DNA of 64,000 nucleotides from Lysinibacillus sp. BPa_S21 (GTDB taxonomy: Bacteria > Bacillota > Bacilli > Bacillales_A > Planococcaceae): NCBI RefSeq assembly GCF_023337795.1, contig NZ_JALIRS010000003.1, positions 310,001 through 374,000 of the forward strand, written 5' to 3'. Under the pieces are notes generated by a model. It searched no databases and had not been told where the DNA came from. It worked only from the letters and a program-made list of their open reading frames with translations. The position numbers and the translations under genes are program-made. Below, piece after piece: positions 8,683-17,457 of the stretch; within the stretch, counting starts at the first letter, position 1; each line of letters starts with the position of its first letter.

Positions 8683-10350
8683 ATGAAGTTTGTTAAAAAT
8701 GACCAAGCAGCTGTTTTCGCGCTCGGCGGACTGGGCGAAATCGGCAAAAACACTTACGGCGTTCAATTTCAAGATGAAATCATTTTAATTGATGCCGGTA
8801 TTAAATTTCCCGAAGACGATTTACTCGGCATTGACTATGTAATTCCGGATTATACTTATTTAGTACGCAACGTCGACAAAATCAAAGGATTATTTGTTAC
8901 ACACGGACACGAAGACCATATTGGTGGTATTCCCTACTTATTACGTCAAGTAAATGTTCCTGTCTACGGCGGTAAGCTTGCACTTGGTTTATTACGCAAT
9001 AAATTAGACGAGCATGGCTTGCTACGTACGACAAAGCTTATTGAAATTAAAGAAGATGATGTTATTAAGTTTAGAAAAACATCGGTTAGCTTCTTTAGAA
9101 CAACACATAGTATTCCAGATGCTTACGGTGTCGTTGTAAAAACACCACCCGGTAACATCGTGCATACAGGTGACTTTAAATTTGACTTTACACCTGTAGG
9201 TGAGCCAGCCAACTTAACAAAAATGGCTGAAATCGGACGAGATGGAGTACTGTGCTTACTTTCAGATAGTACAAATGCGGAAAAGCCGAACTTCACAATG
9301 TCAGAGCGTACAGTTGGTAAAAGTATCGACGAAATTTTCCGTAAGGTTGATAGTCGTATAATTTTCGCAACTTTTGCATCTAACATTTACCGTCTACAAC
9401 AAGCAACAGATGCTGCAATAAAATACGGAAGAAAAATTGCTGTCTTTGGACGTTCAATGGACAATGCCATTACACTTGGTCGCGAACTAGGTTATATAAA
9501 TGCACCAAAGGATACATTCATTGATGCACAAAGCATTAATCGCCTTCCAGCAAATGAAGTAATGATATTATGTACAGGCTCTCAAGGTGAACCGATGGCT
9601 GCCCTTTCTCGCATTGCAAATGGTACACATCGTCAAATCCAAATCCAGCCTGGTGACACAGTTGTCTTCTCTTCTTCGCCAGTGCCAGGAAATACGGTAA
9701 GTGTTAACAAGATCATCAACTTACTTTTCCGTGCAGGCGCAGAAGTTATTCATGGTGCACTAAACAATATCCATACTTCTGGTCACGGTTCTCAAGAAGA
9801 ACAAAAATTGATGCTACGCTTAATGAAGCCTAAATTCTTCATGCCAATTCACGGTGAATTCCGTATGTTGAAAATGCATACGCATCTAGCAGAAGATTGT
9901 GATGTTCCACTCGAAAATACATTCGTTATGGAGAATGGTGACGTGCTAGCATTAAGTGCCAATGAGGCGCATGTAGCTGGTCGCATCCCTTCAGGAGACG
10001 TTTATATTGACGGCAATGGTATTGGAGATATCGGAAATATCGTATTACGCGATCGTCGCATTCTTTCGGAAGAAGGTTTAGTAATCGTTGTTGTAAGTGT
10101 GGATATGGAAAACCAAAAAATCGTTTCCGGTCCAGACATTATTTCACGAGGCTTCGTTTACATGCGCGAGTCAGGTACGATGATTAATGAAGCACAAAAA
10201 ATGCTAAATCGCCACCTGAACGAGACCATTCAAAGCAAAACTCCTCAATGGACTGAGCTTAAAAATGAAATAACTGACGTTTTAGGTCCATATCTATTCG
10301 AAAAAACAAAACGTCGCCCTATGATTTTACCGATTATTATGGAGGTTTAA
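8683..10350 (+). CDS. rnjA: Ribonuclease J1
   Basis: 5'-to-3' exoribonuclease and endoribonuclease central to mRNA decay and RNA maturation in Bacillales. The protein is 555 residues, identical in length to the B. subtilis enzyme. The metallo-beta-lactamase motif HGHEDH is at 74-79, with GDFKFD and the beta-CASP region following; the C-terminus ends [13 protein letters not shown] as in B. subtilis. It is translated right after rpoY and ends at a clear terminator. Confidence 0.98.
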   Translation: MKFVKNDQAAVFALGGLGEIGKNTYGVQFQDEIILIDAGIKFPEDDLLGIDYVIPDYTYLVRNVDKIKGLFVTHGHEDHIGGIPYLLRQVNVPVYGGKLALGLLRNKLDEHGLLRTTKLIEIKEDDVIKFRKTSVSFFRTTHSIPDAYGVVVKTPPGNIVHTGDFKFDFTPVGEPANLTKMAEIGRDGVLCLLSDSTNAEKPNFTMSERTVGKSIDEIFRKVDSRIIFATFASNIYRLQQATDAAIKYGRKIAVFGRSMDNAITLGRELGYINAPKDTFIDAQSINRLPANEVMILCTGSQGEPMAALSRIANGTHRQIQIQPGDTVVFSSSPVPGNTVSVNKIINLLFRAGAEVIHGALNNIHTSGHGSQEEQKLMLRLMKPKFFMPIHGEFRMLKMHTHLAEDCDVPLENTFVMENGDVLALSANEAHVAGRIPSGDVYIDGNGIGDIGNIVLRDRRILSEEGLVIVVVSVDMENQKIVSGPDIISRGFVYMRESGTMINEAQKMLNRHLNETIQSKTPQWTELKNEITDVLGPYLFEKTKRRPMILPIIMEV

Positions 10351-10360
10351 CCTCATTACA

Positions 10361-10395
10361 AAAAAACTACGCAAAATTGCGTAGTTTTTTTATTT
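10361..10395 (+). terminator. Intrinsic terminator after rnjA
   Basis: AAAAAACTACGCAA pairs with TTGCGTAGTTTTTT across a two-base loop, then more T's. Confidence 0.92.
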
Positions 10396-10702
10396 TTCCG
10401 AAACCTTTTTACTATTTTTTCGTATATAGTAATAACAACTAGCAAATATGTCTCGGCATTATTGCGCCCGGAATCGGTTTTGAGCAAGCATAACATTCAG
10501 TAAAATACCGTTTCGAATAAATGACTACCATACTTGAATGGTGTTCATGTTCTTATTGTAGTGCTATTAGCAGCACTGCAATCACTTCTATTCACCTAGA
10601 CTATTACATATTACCGCTATTACTTCCATTCTTTGCAGACTCTCTTTGTCCCATTAAAAATAGGACCGTTTACCTTTGAGAGTGAGAGCAATCCTATCAT
10701 GT
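10396..10702. other. Intergenic stretch between rnjA and the tetR gene
   Basis: I see no gene. It holds the 28-bp repeat at 10447-10474, a small hairpin AGTGCT/AGCACT near 10560-10576, and a weak 5-bp stem (TAGGA/TCCTA) with T's that could end the minus-strand tetR transcript around 10656-10698. Confidence 0.4.
10447..10474. repeat. 28-bp dispersed repeat, copy 1
   Basis: This stretch, containing CTCGGCAT and ATTGCG..CGGA, matches 52853-52880 at 24 of 28 positions by eye. Both copies lie in otherwise unremarkable intergenic DNA. Confidence 0.6.
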
Positions 10703-11536
10703 CTAAATATTAAAGTATTTAGCTATTACATAAGCAACCCATCTATAATCTGGCTGCAATCGTATGTTTTCGATTAAACCTTTTAAAATTGGTTTACTAT
10801 AGGTTGGATTTTCAACTTGAAATTTTAGTAATTCAAGAGACTCGCGTTCTATAGACTCTTCTAACCCATTTAGATATTGTTCGATTAATTCCAGTAAAGA
10901 TTCCTGTGAAACTTTTTCATTATAAGGTTCCGGTGTCAATTGAACGAGCTCTTCAGTTATAAATGGAATCGTCGTATGCCGTGCAATAATTTCCGTCTTT
11001 TCAGCTAGAGATTTAGCCAATTGATCTAAATCGAGTGGTATATCGGAAAAAATAAAAAGCTCTGAATAACTTTTCATAAATCCTTTAATACAATACATGA
11101 CATCATATTTTGTCTCGTGGAGTTCATCTTGATAGAGCTGCTCAAGCATATAGATGATCGACTTAGACATATCAGCATCATAGGCCATTATTTTCTGAAA
11201 CAACTCTTTTTTTGAAAGAAGTACTTTCTCATTAAAAAACACACGGGCAGATGCAGCATTGTTTTTAAATGCTTGAAAAATACTTTTGTAAAACTCAACT
11301 AAAATGATATCTTTACTAAGTGAGCTTCTGACTACTTGGTCAACATCAGCAATAAACTGTTGTAAATAGTGCTCTACCATAGAAATGATAAGCTCATCTT
11401 TTGTTTTGAAAGATAAATAAAATGCACCTTTTGAAATTCCACATCGTTCTGTAATTTGCTGTACAGATGTAGCTTCAAAGCCTTGTTCTGAGAATAGCTC
11501 CAACGCTTTCTCCATAATAAGTTGCTTTTTTAACAT
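10703..11536 (-). CDS. TetR-family regulator of the adjacent RND pump
   Basis: A 277-residue repressor-type regulator, long for the family because of an extended C-terminal ligand domain. The N-terminal HTH (about 8-50) contains FEATSVQQITERCGISKGAFYLSFKTK split over the usual helix-turn-helix. It is divergent from the RND gene with a 99-base gap that contains a TGAC-N6-GTCA operator overlapping the pump promoter. The usual arrangement is repression released by a drug or detergent. Confidence 0.88.
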   Translation of the reverse strand: MLKKQLIMEKALELFSEQGFEATSVQQITERCGISKGAFYLSFKTKDELIISMVEHYLQQFIADVDQVVRSSLSKDIILVEFYKSIFQAFKNNAASARVFFNEKVLLSKKELFQKIMAYDADMSKSIIYMLEQLYQDELHETKYDVMYCIKGFMKSYSELFIFSDIPLDLDQLAKSLAEKTEIIARHTTIPFITEELVQLTPEPYNEKVSQESLLELIEQYLNGLEESIERESLELLKFQVENPTYSKPILKGLIENIRLQPDYRWVAYVIAKYFNI

Positions 11537-11564
11537 ACTTTTAATTCTCTCCTAATGTATTTCA

Positions 11565-11596
11565 TTGACAAATGACCGATTAGTCATTAGTATAAA
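11565..11596 (+). promoter_or_regulatory. RND pump promoter with TetR operator in the spacer
   Basis: A TTGACA -35 (11565-11570) is followed by TAGTAT (11588-11593, 17-bp spacer) or TATAAA (11591-11596, 20-bp). Between them is the inverted repeat AATGAC-CGATTA-GTCATT (11571-11588). A protein bound there would block the polymerase. Confidence 0.7.
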
Positions 11597-11635
11597 TAAA
11601 TGAATCAAGTTAGTCAATAAAGGGTAGGTGTAAAG

Positions 11636-14600
11636 GTGAAAGGTTTAGTTAATTTCGTATTGAAAAACAAATTGGCAGTGTGGTTATTAACAATTATCAT
11701 CACTGTCTCTGGTATTTATTCAGGTACAAGAATGAAAATGGAATCGATACCTGATATTTCTATACCATATTTAATTGTCATGGGTGTTTATCCTGGCGCA
11801 ACACCTGAACAGGTTATGAATGAGCTTTCTATGCCATTTGAAAAGTCAATAGAAAGCTTAGAAGATGTAAAAGCTGTTTACTCAAATTCCTCTTCAAACG
11901 TAGCTCAAGTTCAAGTTGAATACGACTACGGCATTGATATGGATGAGAAAAAACGCCAATTAGAGTCCGCTTTAGATACAATCAAGTTACCTGAAGGTGC
12001 TGAAAAGCCGACAGTTATGGCCATTAGCATGAATATGATGCCTGTTGTCGCTTTATCAGTTAGTAGCTCTAAGGAAGATATTGTTGAATTAACGTCAACA
12101 GTAGAAGACATTCTACTTCCTAAAATCCAAAAAATTGATGGCGTTGCTTCAGCAACTATCAATGGTCAGCACATTAATGAAGTATCATTTAAATATGATA
12201 AAGCGAAAATGGCTGCTCTCGGCTTAACAGAGGATTCTGTCAAGCAAATGATTCAAGCAAGTGATATGTCACTATCACTTGGTTTATATCAATTTACTGT
12301 TGGTGAACAGGCCGTATCAGTAGACGGTAAAGCACAATCTATCGATCAGTTAAAAGAATTATTGATCCCAGTCACACCTTCTGCTACAAATCCTTCACCA
12401 TTCGTTCGCCTAGGCGATATTGCAAAGATTGAGGTCGAAGGTAAAGTACAATCTGTATCACGTACAAATGGCAAAGATGCAATTGCAATTCAAATCGTTA
12501 AAGCTCAAGATGCAAATACGGTAAAAGTCGTAAATGCAGTGAAAGATTTAATGAAAGACGAAGAAAAATCATTAGCCGGCTTAAAAGTAGATATCTCACT
12601 TGACCAAGGTAAACCGATTGAGGATTCAGTCTACACTATGATTGAAAAAGCAGTATTCGGTGGTGCCATTGCCGTACTAATTATTTTACTATTTTTACGT
12701 GATTTCAAATCAACAATTATTTCGATTATTTCTATCCCAGTTTCAGTATTCATGGCATTACTACTATTAAACTGGATGAATATCACATTAAACATTATGA
12801 CTCTCGGTGCGATTACCGTGGCGATCGGTCGTGTTATCGATGACTCCATTGTAGTTGTTGAAAATATTTATCGACGTATCCATTTAAAAGGAGAAAAACT
12901 AACAGGTCGTGCGCTTATTCGTGAAGCGACAATTGAAATGTTCAAACCAATCCTTTCTTCTACATTAGTAACTGTGGCCGTATTCGCCCCACTAATGTTT
13001 GTAGGTGGTATGGTTGGTGAATTATTCATACCGTTTGCGTTAACAATGTCATTTGCACTCGGTGCTTCATTAATAGTGGCGATTACAATAGTTCCAGCTT
13101 TATCTCACTTCTTATTCCGTAAAAAAATATACGGTGAGAAAAAAGAAAGTCAACATAAAGAAGTTGGTAAACTAGCTCTTTGGTATAAAGGTATACTAAC
13201 AAAAGCATTAAACCATAAAATCATTACATCAGTTATTGCGATTGTATTGCTTGTTGGTTCTCTTGCTTTAACACCACTTATTGGCTTCAGCTTCATGGGC
13301 TCTCAAGAAGATAAGGTGATGTACTTAACGTATACTCCTGCTACAGGCGAGCTAATGAAAGATACAGAAGCAAATGTTGCAAAAGTAGAAAAAGAATTAA
13401 TGAAACGCAAAGACGTTGATATTTTACAAGTTTCGATCAATGATCCAAAACATGTTGATCCTTCAGCAATGATGATGGGTGGCGGTGCTGGTGGTGCCTT
13501 AATGTACCTCATCTTCGATCCAGATATGGAGGACTTCCCTGGGGCACGTCAAGAAGTAGAAGACTATGTAATGAACATCGGTCAATCTGGAGAATGGAAA
13601 TCTCAAAACTTCTCATCAATGTCGGGTTCTTCAAATGAAGTAAGTTACACATTATATAGTGAAGATTTAGAAAAGCTTCGTAAAGCCGTGAAACAAGTAG
13701 AAGGCGCATTAAAAGAAGTTGATGAATTAGAAGAAATTAAGTCTGATAATGAAGATCCATTCGTTGAGAATACCTTAAAAGTAGATCAAAAGAATGTTCT
13801 ACAATACGGTTTAACTACTGCTCAAATTGTAATGGCTTTAAATGAAAATACAGCACCAGAAGTTTTAACTAAAGTTCAGCATAACGGTAAAGATATTGAT
13901 GTTCTTGTACAACATGAAGAAAAAGCTGCGGCCAAATCTCTTGATGATGTATTAGCTACTAAAATCCAAACAGCTACAGGCACAACAATGACAATCGGTG
14001 AGTTAGTAAAAGTAGAAGAAGGCACTACATTAAACACATTGTCTCGCTCAAAAGGTGAATATTTCGCAAAAGTTTCTGGTACAATTATCGGTGACGATAT
14101 GTCAAAAGCAACTGCAGCTGCTGATAAGAAAATCGATAAATTAGATTTACCTAAAGGTGTAACGACTGGCGTTGGAGGCGTTGCTGCAGACATGCAAGAA
14201 ACGTTCACACAGCTCGGAATCGCTATGTTAGCTGCGATCGCGATTGTTTACTTCATCCTAGTAGTAACATTCGGCGAAGGTTTAGCACCATTTGCTATTC
14301 TGTTCTCACTACCATTCTCAGTAATTGGTGCATTTGTCGGCTTGTACGTTACAAATCAAACAATTTCTGTTTCTGTTATGATGGGACTATTAATGTTAAT
14401 AGGTATCGTTGTAACAAACGCCATCGTATTAGTAGACCGCATTATTCATATGGAACGTGACGGACTTGCTATGCGCGATGCCATTTTAGAAGCAGGTGCA
14501 ACTCGTTTACGTCCAATCCTAATGACTGCCATCGCAACAATCGGTGCAATGATTCCAATGGCACTTGGTAATGGTGGAAGTGGTCTAATTTCAAAAGACC

Positions 14601-14725
14601 TAGCAGTTACCGTAATTGGTGGTTTACTATCTTCAACATTATTAACATTAGTAGTTGTACCAATCGTGTATGAAATGCTATCTAAAATGTTAAAGAAAAA
14701 CCGAAAAGATATGGAAGAAAATTAA
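11636..14725 (+). CDS. RND-family efflux permease (SwrC/AcrB-like)
   Basis: Proton-driven export pump of the inner membrane, 1029 residues, normal for the HAE-RND class. The order is an N-terminal membrane segment (about 12-32), a large extracytoplasmic domain with the PGATPEQV motif, a block of membrane segments (about 335-490), then a second such half. Asp402-Asp403 in GRVIDDSIVVVEN match the proton-relay acids of TM4. In Gram-positives such pumps work without an outer-membrane partner; B. subtilis SwrC exports surfactin-like molecules. The GTG start at 11636 has a moderate ribosome site. The substrate here is unknown. Confidence 0.93.
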   Translation: MKGLVNFVLKNKLAVWLLTIIITVSGIYSGTRMKMESIPDISIPYLIVMGVYPGATPEQVMNELSMPFEKSIESLEDVKAVYSNSSSNVAQVQVEYDYGIDMDEKKRQLESALDTIKLPEGAEKPTVMAISMNMMPVVALSVSSSKEDIVELTSTVEDILLPKIQKIDGVASATINGQHINEVSFKYDKAKMAALGLTEDSVKQMIQASDMSLSLGLYQFTVGEQAVSVDGKAQSIDQLKELLIPVTPSATNPSPFVRLGDIAKIEVEGKVQSVSRTNGKDAIAIQIVKAQDANTVKVVNAVKDLMKDEEKSLAGLKVDISLDQGKPIEDSVYTMIEKAVFGGAIAVLIILLFLRDFKSTIISIISIPVSVFMALLLLNWMNITLNIMTLGAITVAIGRVIDDSIVVVENIYRRIHLKGEKLTGRALIREATIEMFKPILSSTLVTVAVFAPLMFVGGMVGELFIPFALTMSFALGASLIVAITIVPALSHFLFRKKIYGEKKESQHKEVGKLALWYKGILTKALNHKIITSVIAIVLLVGSLALTPLIGFSFMGSQEDKVMYLTYTPATGELMKDTEANVAKVEKELMKRKDVDILQVSINDPKHVDPSAMMMGGGAGGALMYLIFDPDMEDFPGARQEVEDYVMNIGQSGEWKSQNFSSMSGSSNEVSYTLYSEDLEKLRKAVKQVEGALKEVDELEEIKSDNEDPFVENTLKVDQKNVLQYGLTTAQIVMALNENTAPEVLTKVQHNGKDIDVLVQHEEKAAAKSLDDVLATKIQTATGTTMTIGELVKVEEGTTLNTLSRSKGEYFAKVSGTIIGDDMSKATAAADKKIDKLDLPKGVTTGVGGVAADMQETFTQLGIAMLAAIAIVYFILVVTFGEGLAPFAILFSLPFSVIGAFVGLYVTNQTISVSVMMGLLMLIGIVVTNAIVLVDRIIHMERDGLAMRDAILEAGATRLRPILMTAIATIGAMIPMALGNGGSGLISKDLAVTVIGGLLSSTLLTLVVVPIVYEMLSKMLKKNRKDMEEN

Positions 14726-14738
14726 TAGATTCATGTAG

Positions 14739-14772
14739 AAAAAGGGCTCTCCAATGAAGGGGCCCTTTTTTC
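14739..14772 (+). terminator. Intrinsic terminator of the RND gene
   Basis: AAAAAGGGC pairs with GCCCTTTTT around a loop of about 14 bases, followed by TTTTTTCT. Confidence 0.88.
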
Positions 14773-14813
14773 TATAATTGTCTATAACTCATTAGCATAA
14801 CGTGGGTCCAAAC

Positions 14814-14940
14814 TTAATAGTTTTATCGAAACACTTTCAGGAATTATCGACCAACTTTTCAGTTTTATCTACCAACTTTTAAATTTTATCGACCAACTTT
14901 CACGTTTTATTAACCAACTTTAATTTTTTATCGACAATCC
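14814..14940 (+). repeat. 21-bp tandem array, family A, copy 1
   Basis: Six units, starting at 14814, 14835, 14856, 14877, 14898 and 14919: exact 21-bp steps and a 22-base last unit. The core on plus is TTTTATCGACCAACTTT, with the bases between cores variable. It lies 42 bases after the RND terminator. The same family occurs at 32188 and 44435 on the opposite strand. Confidence 0.9.
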
Positions 14941-15033
14941 ACCTCTCCTCTCAATCTCAAATAAAAAGCTTAACGAGAATTTACAAATCTTGTTATAATT
15001 AAATACAGGAAATTGCCTTTAAGGGGGAGTTTT

Positions 15034-15588
15034 GTGAGCGACAACATTTTCAAACAAGCACCACCTGTTTTAAAAACAGCAAGATTAACATTAAGACCGA
15101 TTTCATTAAATGATTTAGAGGCAATGTTTAAGTATACATCCAGTGAAAATGTAGCACGTTATGTGACTTGGGATCCTCATAAAAGTTTAGACGAAACAAA
15201 AATGTTTGTTGAATTTGTTTTAAATGGGTATAAACAAGGTAATCATCTATTATGGGGCATTGAATATAAGCAGAAGTTAATTGGCACGATCGACTTTGTT
15301 TCTTTTAATGACCAGCATAAATGTGCGGAAATTGGCTACGTTCTTTCTGAAGATTATTGGAATCAAGGGATGACGACCGAAGCAGTAAAAAAATTAATAG
15401 ACTATGGATTTAACGAATTAAAATTAGTTCGGATACAAGCACGATGTTTCGAGGACAATATCGGTTCCCAAAAAGTAATGGAAAAATCGGGAATGCTTTT
15501 CGAAGGTATTTTACGAAAAAGTATGTTTGTTAAAGGTGATCATCAAAATGTAAAACTGTATGCTATAACGGATGAACATTATTTTTAA
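15034..15588 (+). CDS. GNAT acetyltransferase, RimJ/RimL type
   Basis: A 184-residue N-acetyltransferase. RLTLRPISLNDLEAMF at the start and IGYVLSEDYWNQGMTTEAV carrying the acetyl-CoA loop are typical of the RimJ/RimL group that acetylates ribosomal protein or small-molecule amines. The target cannot be read from sequence. I chose the GTG at 15034 because AAGGGGGAG precedes it by 4 bases; an upstream in-frame TTG at 15013 would place the ribosome site inside the gene. Confidence 0.85.
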   Translation: MSDNIFKQAPPVLKTARLTLRPISLNDLEAMFKYTSSENVARYVTWDPHKSLDETKMFVEFVLNGYKQGNHLLWGIEYKQKLIGTIDFVSFNDQHKCAEIGYVLSEDYWNQGMTTEAVKKLIDYGFNELKLVRIQARCFEDNIGSQKVMEKSGMLFEGILRKSMFVKGDHQNVKLYAITDEHYF

Positions 15589-15628
15589 ATGAAGAGCCTT
15601 ACTGAAATTCAGTAGGGCCCTTCTTCAT
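15588..15628. terminator. Hairpin between two converging acetyltransferase genes
   Basis: GAAGAGCC..ACTGAA pairs with TTCAGT..GGGCCCTTCTTC. Both genes end at it. Confidence 0.65.
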
Positions 15629-15629
15629 G

Positions 15630-16127
15630 TTACACTATTTTTGCCATGTAATATTCGTCCCTATATTCCCCATCAACATATAAGGAATGTTTTTTAGTCC
15701 CCTCTATTTCAAACCCCATTTTTTTATATAAAGCTATGCCTGCTGTGTTATTTGTCATGACTGTTAGTTCCAATCGATGTATGCTCTTTTCTTTTGCCCA
15801 ATCGTCGAGGTGACTAAACAATGCAGTACCAATTTTCTGTCCTCTATATTCTTGATGGATACCTACGACTATATAGGCTCGATGTGAAACTCTAGATGGC
15901 ATATGATTACCCTGAACAATTAAATAACCAACTATTTGCTTTTCTATTTCAGCTACAAACAAAGCTGAATGGCTATTATTGTGAAAATTCTCGATAAATT
16001 TAGTAAATTGCTCAGTCTCTAACTTTCGTTCACCAGGCCCGAATAACATAAAATTAGACTCTTCTGCATTTCTTATGACCGCTATAATTTGTTCAGCATC
16101 TTTACCTATTGCCTCTCTTATTACCAT
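15630..16127 (-). CDS. GNAT acetyltransferase
   Basis: A 165-residue GNAT protein. Motif A, EYRGQKIGTALF (about 94-105), binds acetyl-CoA, and the C-terminal NNTAGIALYKKMGFEIEG is the usual motif B region. The substrate is unknown. It begins 18 bases after the S66 peptidase gene and is probably co-transcribed with it. Confidence 0.85.
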   Translation of the reverse strand: MVIREAIGKDAEQIIAVIRNAEESNFMLFGPGERKLETEQFTKFIENFHNNSHSALFVAEIEKQIVGYLIVQGNHMPSRVSHRAYIVVGIHQEYRGQKIGTALFSHLDDWAKEKSIHRLELTVMTNNTAGIALYKKMGFEIEGTKKHSLYVDGEYRDEYYMAKIV

Positions 16128-16145
16128 CCTAATCCCTCCCCCTTT

Positions 16146-17114
16146 TTAAAACTTAGTAACATGTATCACAGGGAAATCTTCCGTGCTCAGTTGAATTTCA
16201 CCACCGATAGGAAACGTAAAGATTGGTTGTGTATGTCCAAAATCAACATCATATAAAACTGGAATTCTTCTCAAGCTTGGATGTTTATCTAAAATAAAAT
16301 GTAATTGCTCCTCCGTCATATTAGAAGCCCTTTGGAAACGCCCTATCGCAATACCTTTAATACTGCTAGTAGCTTGTAATAATGAAGTGAAATCACGGGC
16401 AAATATTTCTGGATTAACGATTTCATCATCCTCTACAAATAAAATACTATTTGTTAATTCAGGCATATACTCTGTCCCTTGAAGCAGATTTAACGTACAT
16501 AAATTTCCACCAAATAATTGTCCACTTGCTTCACCTTTAGAATATACCTTCCAGCTAGCTGCTTCAAAATGACGATTATATTGATCTAAATACCATGCAT
16601 CATCACTCCAAACGCTTGATGCTTTAATCGTATATGGTGTATTGTTCATCAAACATTTTTGAAAATATGATAGCTGATAGTCTTGTGCCTGTTCCATATC
16701 AAAGCTAGGAAAATGAGGCCCTGAATACGAAACAAATCCGCATTTTGTTGTTATAGCGGTTGCTAAAGCGGTAATATCACTGAAACCGCAAAGTATTTTT
16801 GGATTATTTGCTATCATTTCATAATTAAGATAGGGTAAAATTTCATTACAATTGAAACCACCAATAGCTGTTAAGATAGCCTTCACATGCTTATCTTGGA
16901 AGGCATCATGAATGTCAGCAACTCGATGCTCTATTGATGATGAATTTTGCAGATCACACGCAAAAATATGACGCCCATACGATACAGTAAAGCCTAACTT
17001 TTCAAGTTTTTTCTTTGTTTGTTCAAGGCCTTCTGCTGTTATAATTGCTGCGCTACGACTAGGTGCAATCACACGTATCTCATCACCTACTGTTAATTTA
17101 TCTGGAATACGCAA
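16146..17114 (-). CDS. S66-family peptidase (LD-carboxypeptidase / MccF-like)
   Basis: Serine peptidase of 322 residues. The family triad is visible as Ser112 in CGFSDIT, Glu228 in LFVEDDE and His294 in DFGHTQP. Members either trim the tetrapeptide of peptidoglycan during wall recycling or cleave microcin-C-like acyl-sulfamoyl adenylates for immunity. The length and the FVEDDE / DVDFGHTQP forms lean towards the MccF side, but the two activities are not separable by eye. It is the first gene of a two-gene unit with a GNAT acetyltransferase, a pairing that would suit a detoxification role. Confidence 0.85.
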   Translation of the reverse strand: MRIPDKLTVGDEIRVIAPSRSAAIITAEGLEQTKKKLEKLGFTVSYGRHIFACDLQNSSSIEHRVADIHDAFQDKHVKAILTAIGGFNCNEILPYLNYEMIANNPKILCGFSDITALATAITTKCGFVSYSGPHFPSFDMEQAQDYQLSYFQKCLMNNTPYTIKASSVWSDDAWYLDQYNRHFEAASWKVYSKGEASGQLFGGNLCTLNLLQGTEYMPELTNSILFVEDDEIVNPEIFARDFTSLLQATSSIKGIAIGRFQRASNMTEEQLHFILDKHPSLRRIPVLYDVDFGHTQPIFTFPIGGEIQLSTEDFPVIHVTKF

Positions 17115-17256
17115 ACTGTCCCCTCCTTTACAAAGTTTTAATTTTTACTATTAATCTTTCATCTAGCACTAAATTTTCTCTATTATTACAAAGCGTCAAT
17201 GGAAAATCAATTATAAAATTACAATTTTTTCATGTACTTTACGCGATGTTTAAGGT

Positions 17257-17400
17257 TTATCAGCGATTTTGATACTTTTAACAGCGATGTTCGGTGCCTT
17301 ATCAGCGTTTCTGACTCTTTTATCAGCGATGTTCGGTGGTATCAGCGTTTCTGACTCTTTTATCAGCGATGTTCCATGCTTTATCAGCGTTTCCTAATTC
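17257..17400. repeat. 21-bp tandem array, family B
   Basis: Seven units with core TTATCAGCG starting at 17257, 17278, 17299, 17320, 17340, 17360 and 17381. The step is 21 except for two steps of 20. Two unit types alternate (core followed by TTTCTGACTC or by ATGTTCGGTG), making a 42-bp higher-order repeat. It directly adjoins the mprF terminator. Confidence 0.9.
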
Positions 17401-17401
17401 A

Positions 17402-17455
17402 AATCAAAAAAAGATGCATCGCAAATTAATTTTGCAATGCATCTTTTTTTGATTG
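17402..17455. terminator. Terminator of mprF
   Basis: Symmetric hairpin: AAAAAAAGATGCAT pairs with ATGCATCTTTTTTT, with GCAAA/TTTGC inside. T runs occur on both strands. Confidence 0.92.
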
Positions 17456-17457
17456 AA

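Noticed and set aside
17257-17400. Array could be a CRISPR locus
   Set aside because: Units are 21 bp end to end with no unique spacers of constant size, no leader and no cas genes. The same holds for the other arrays.
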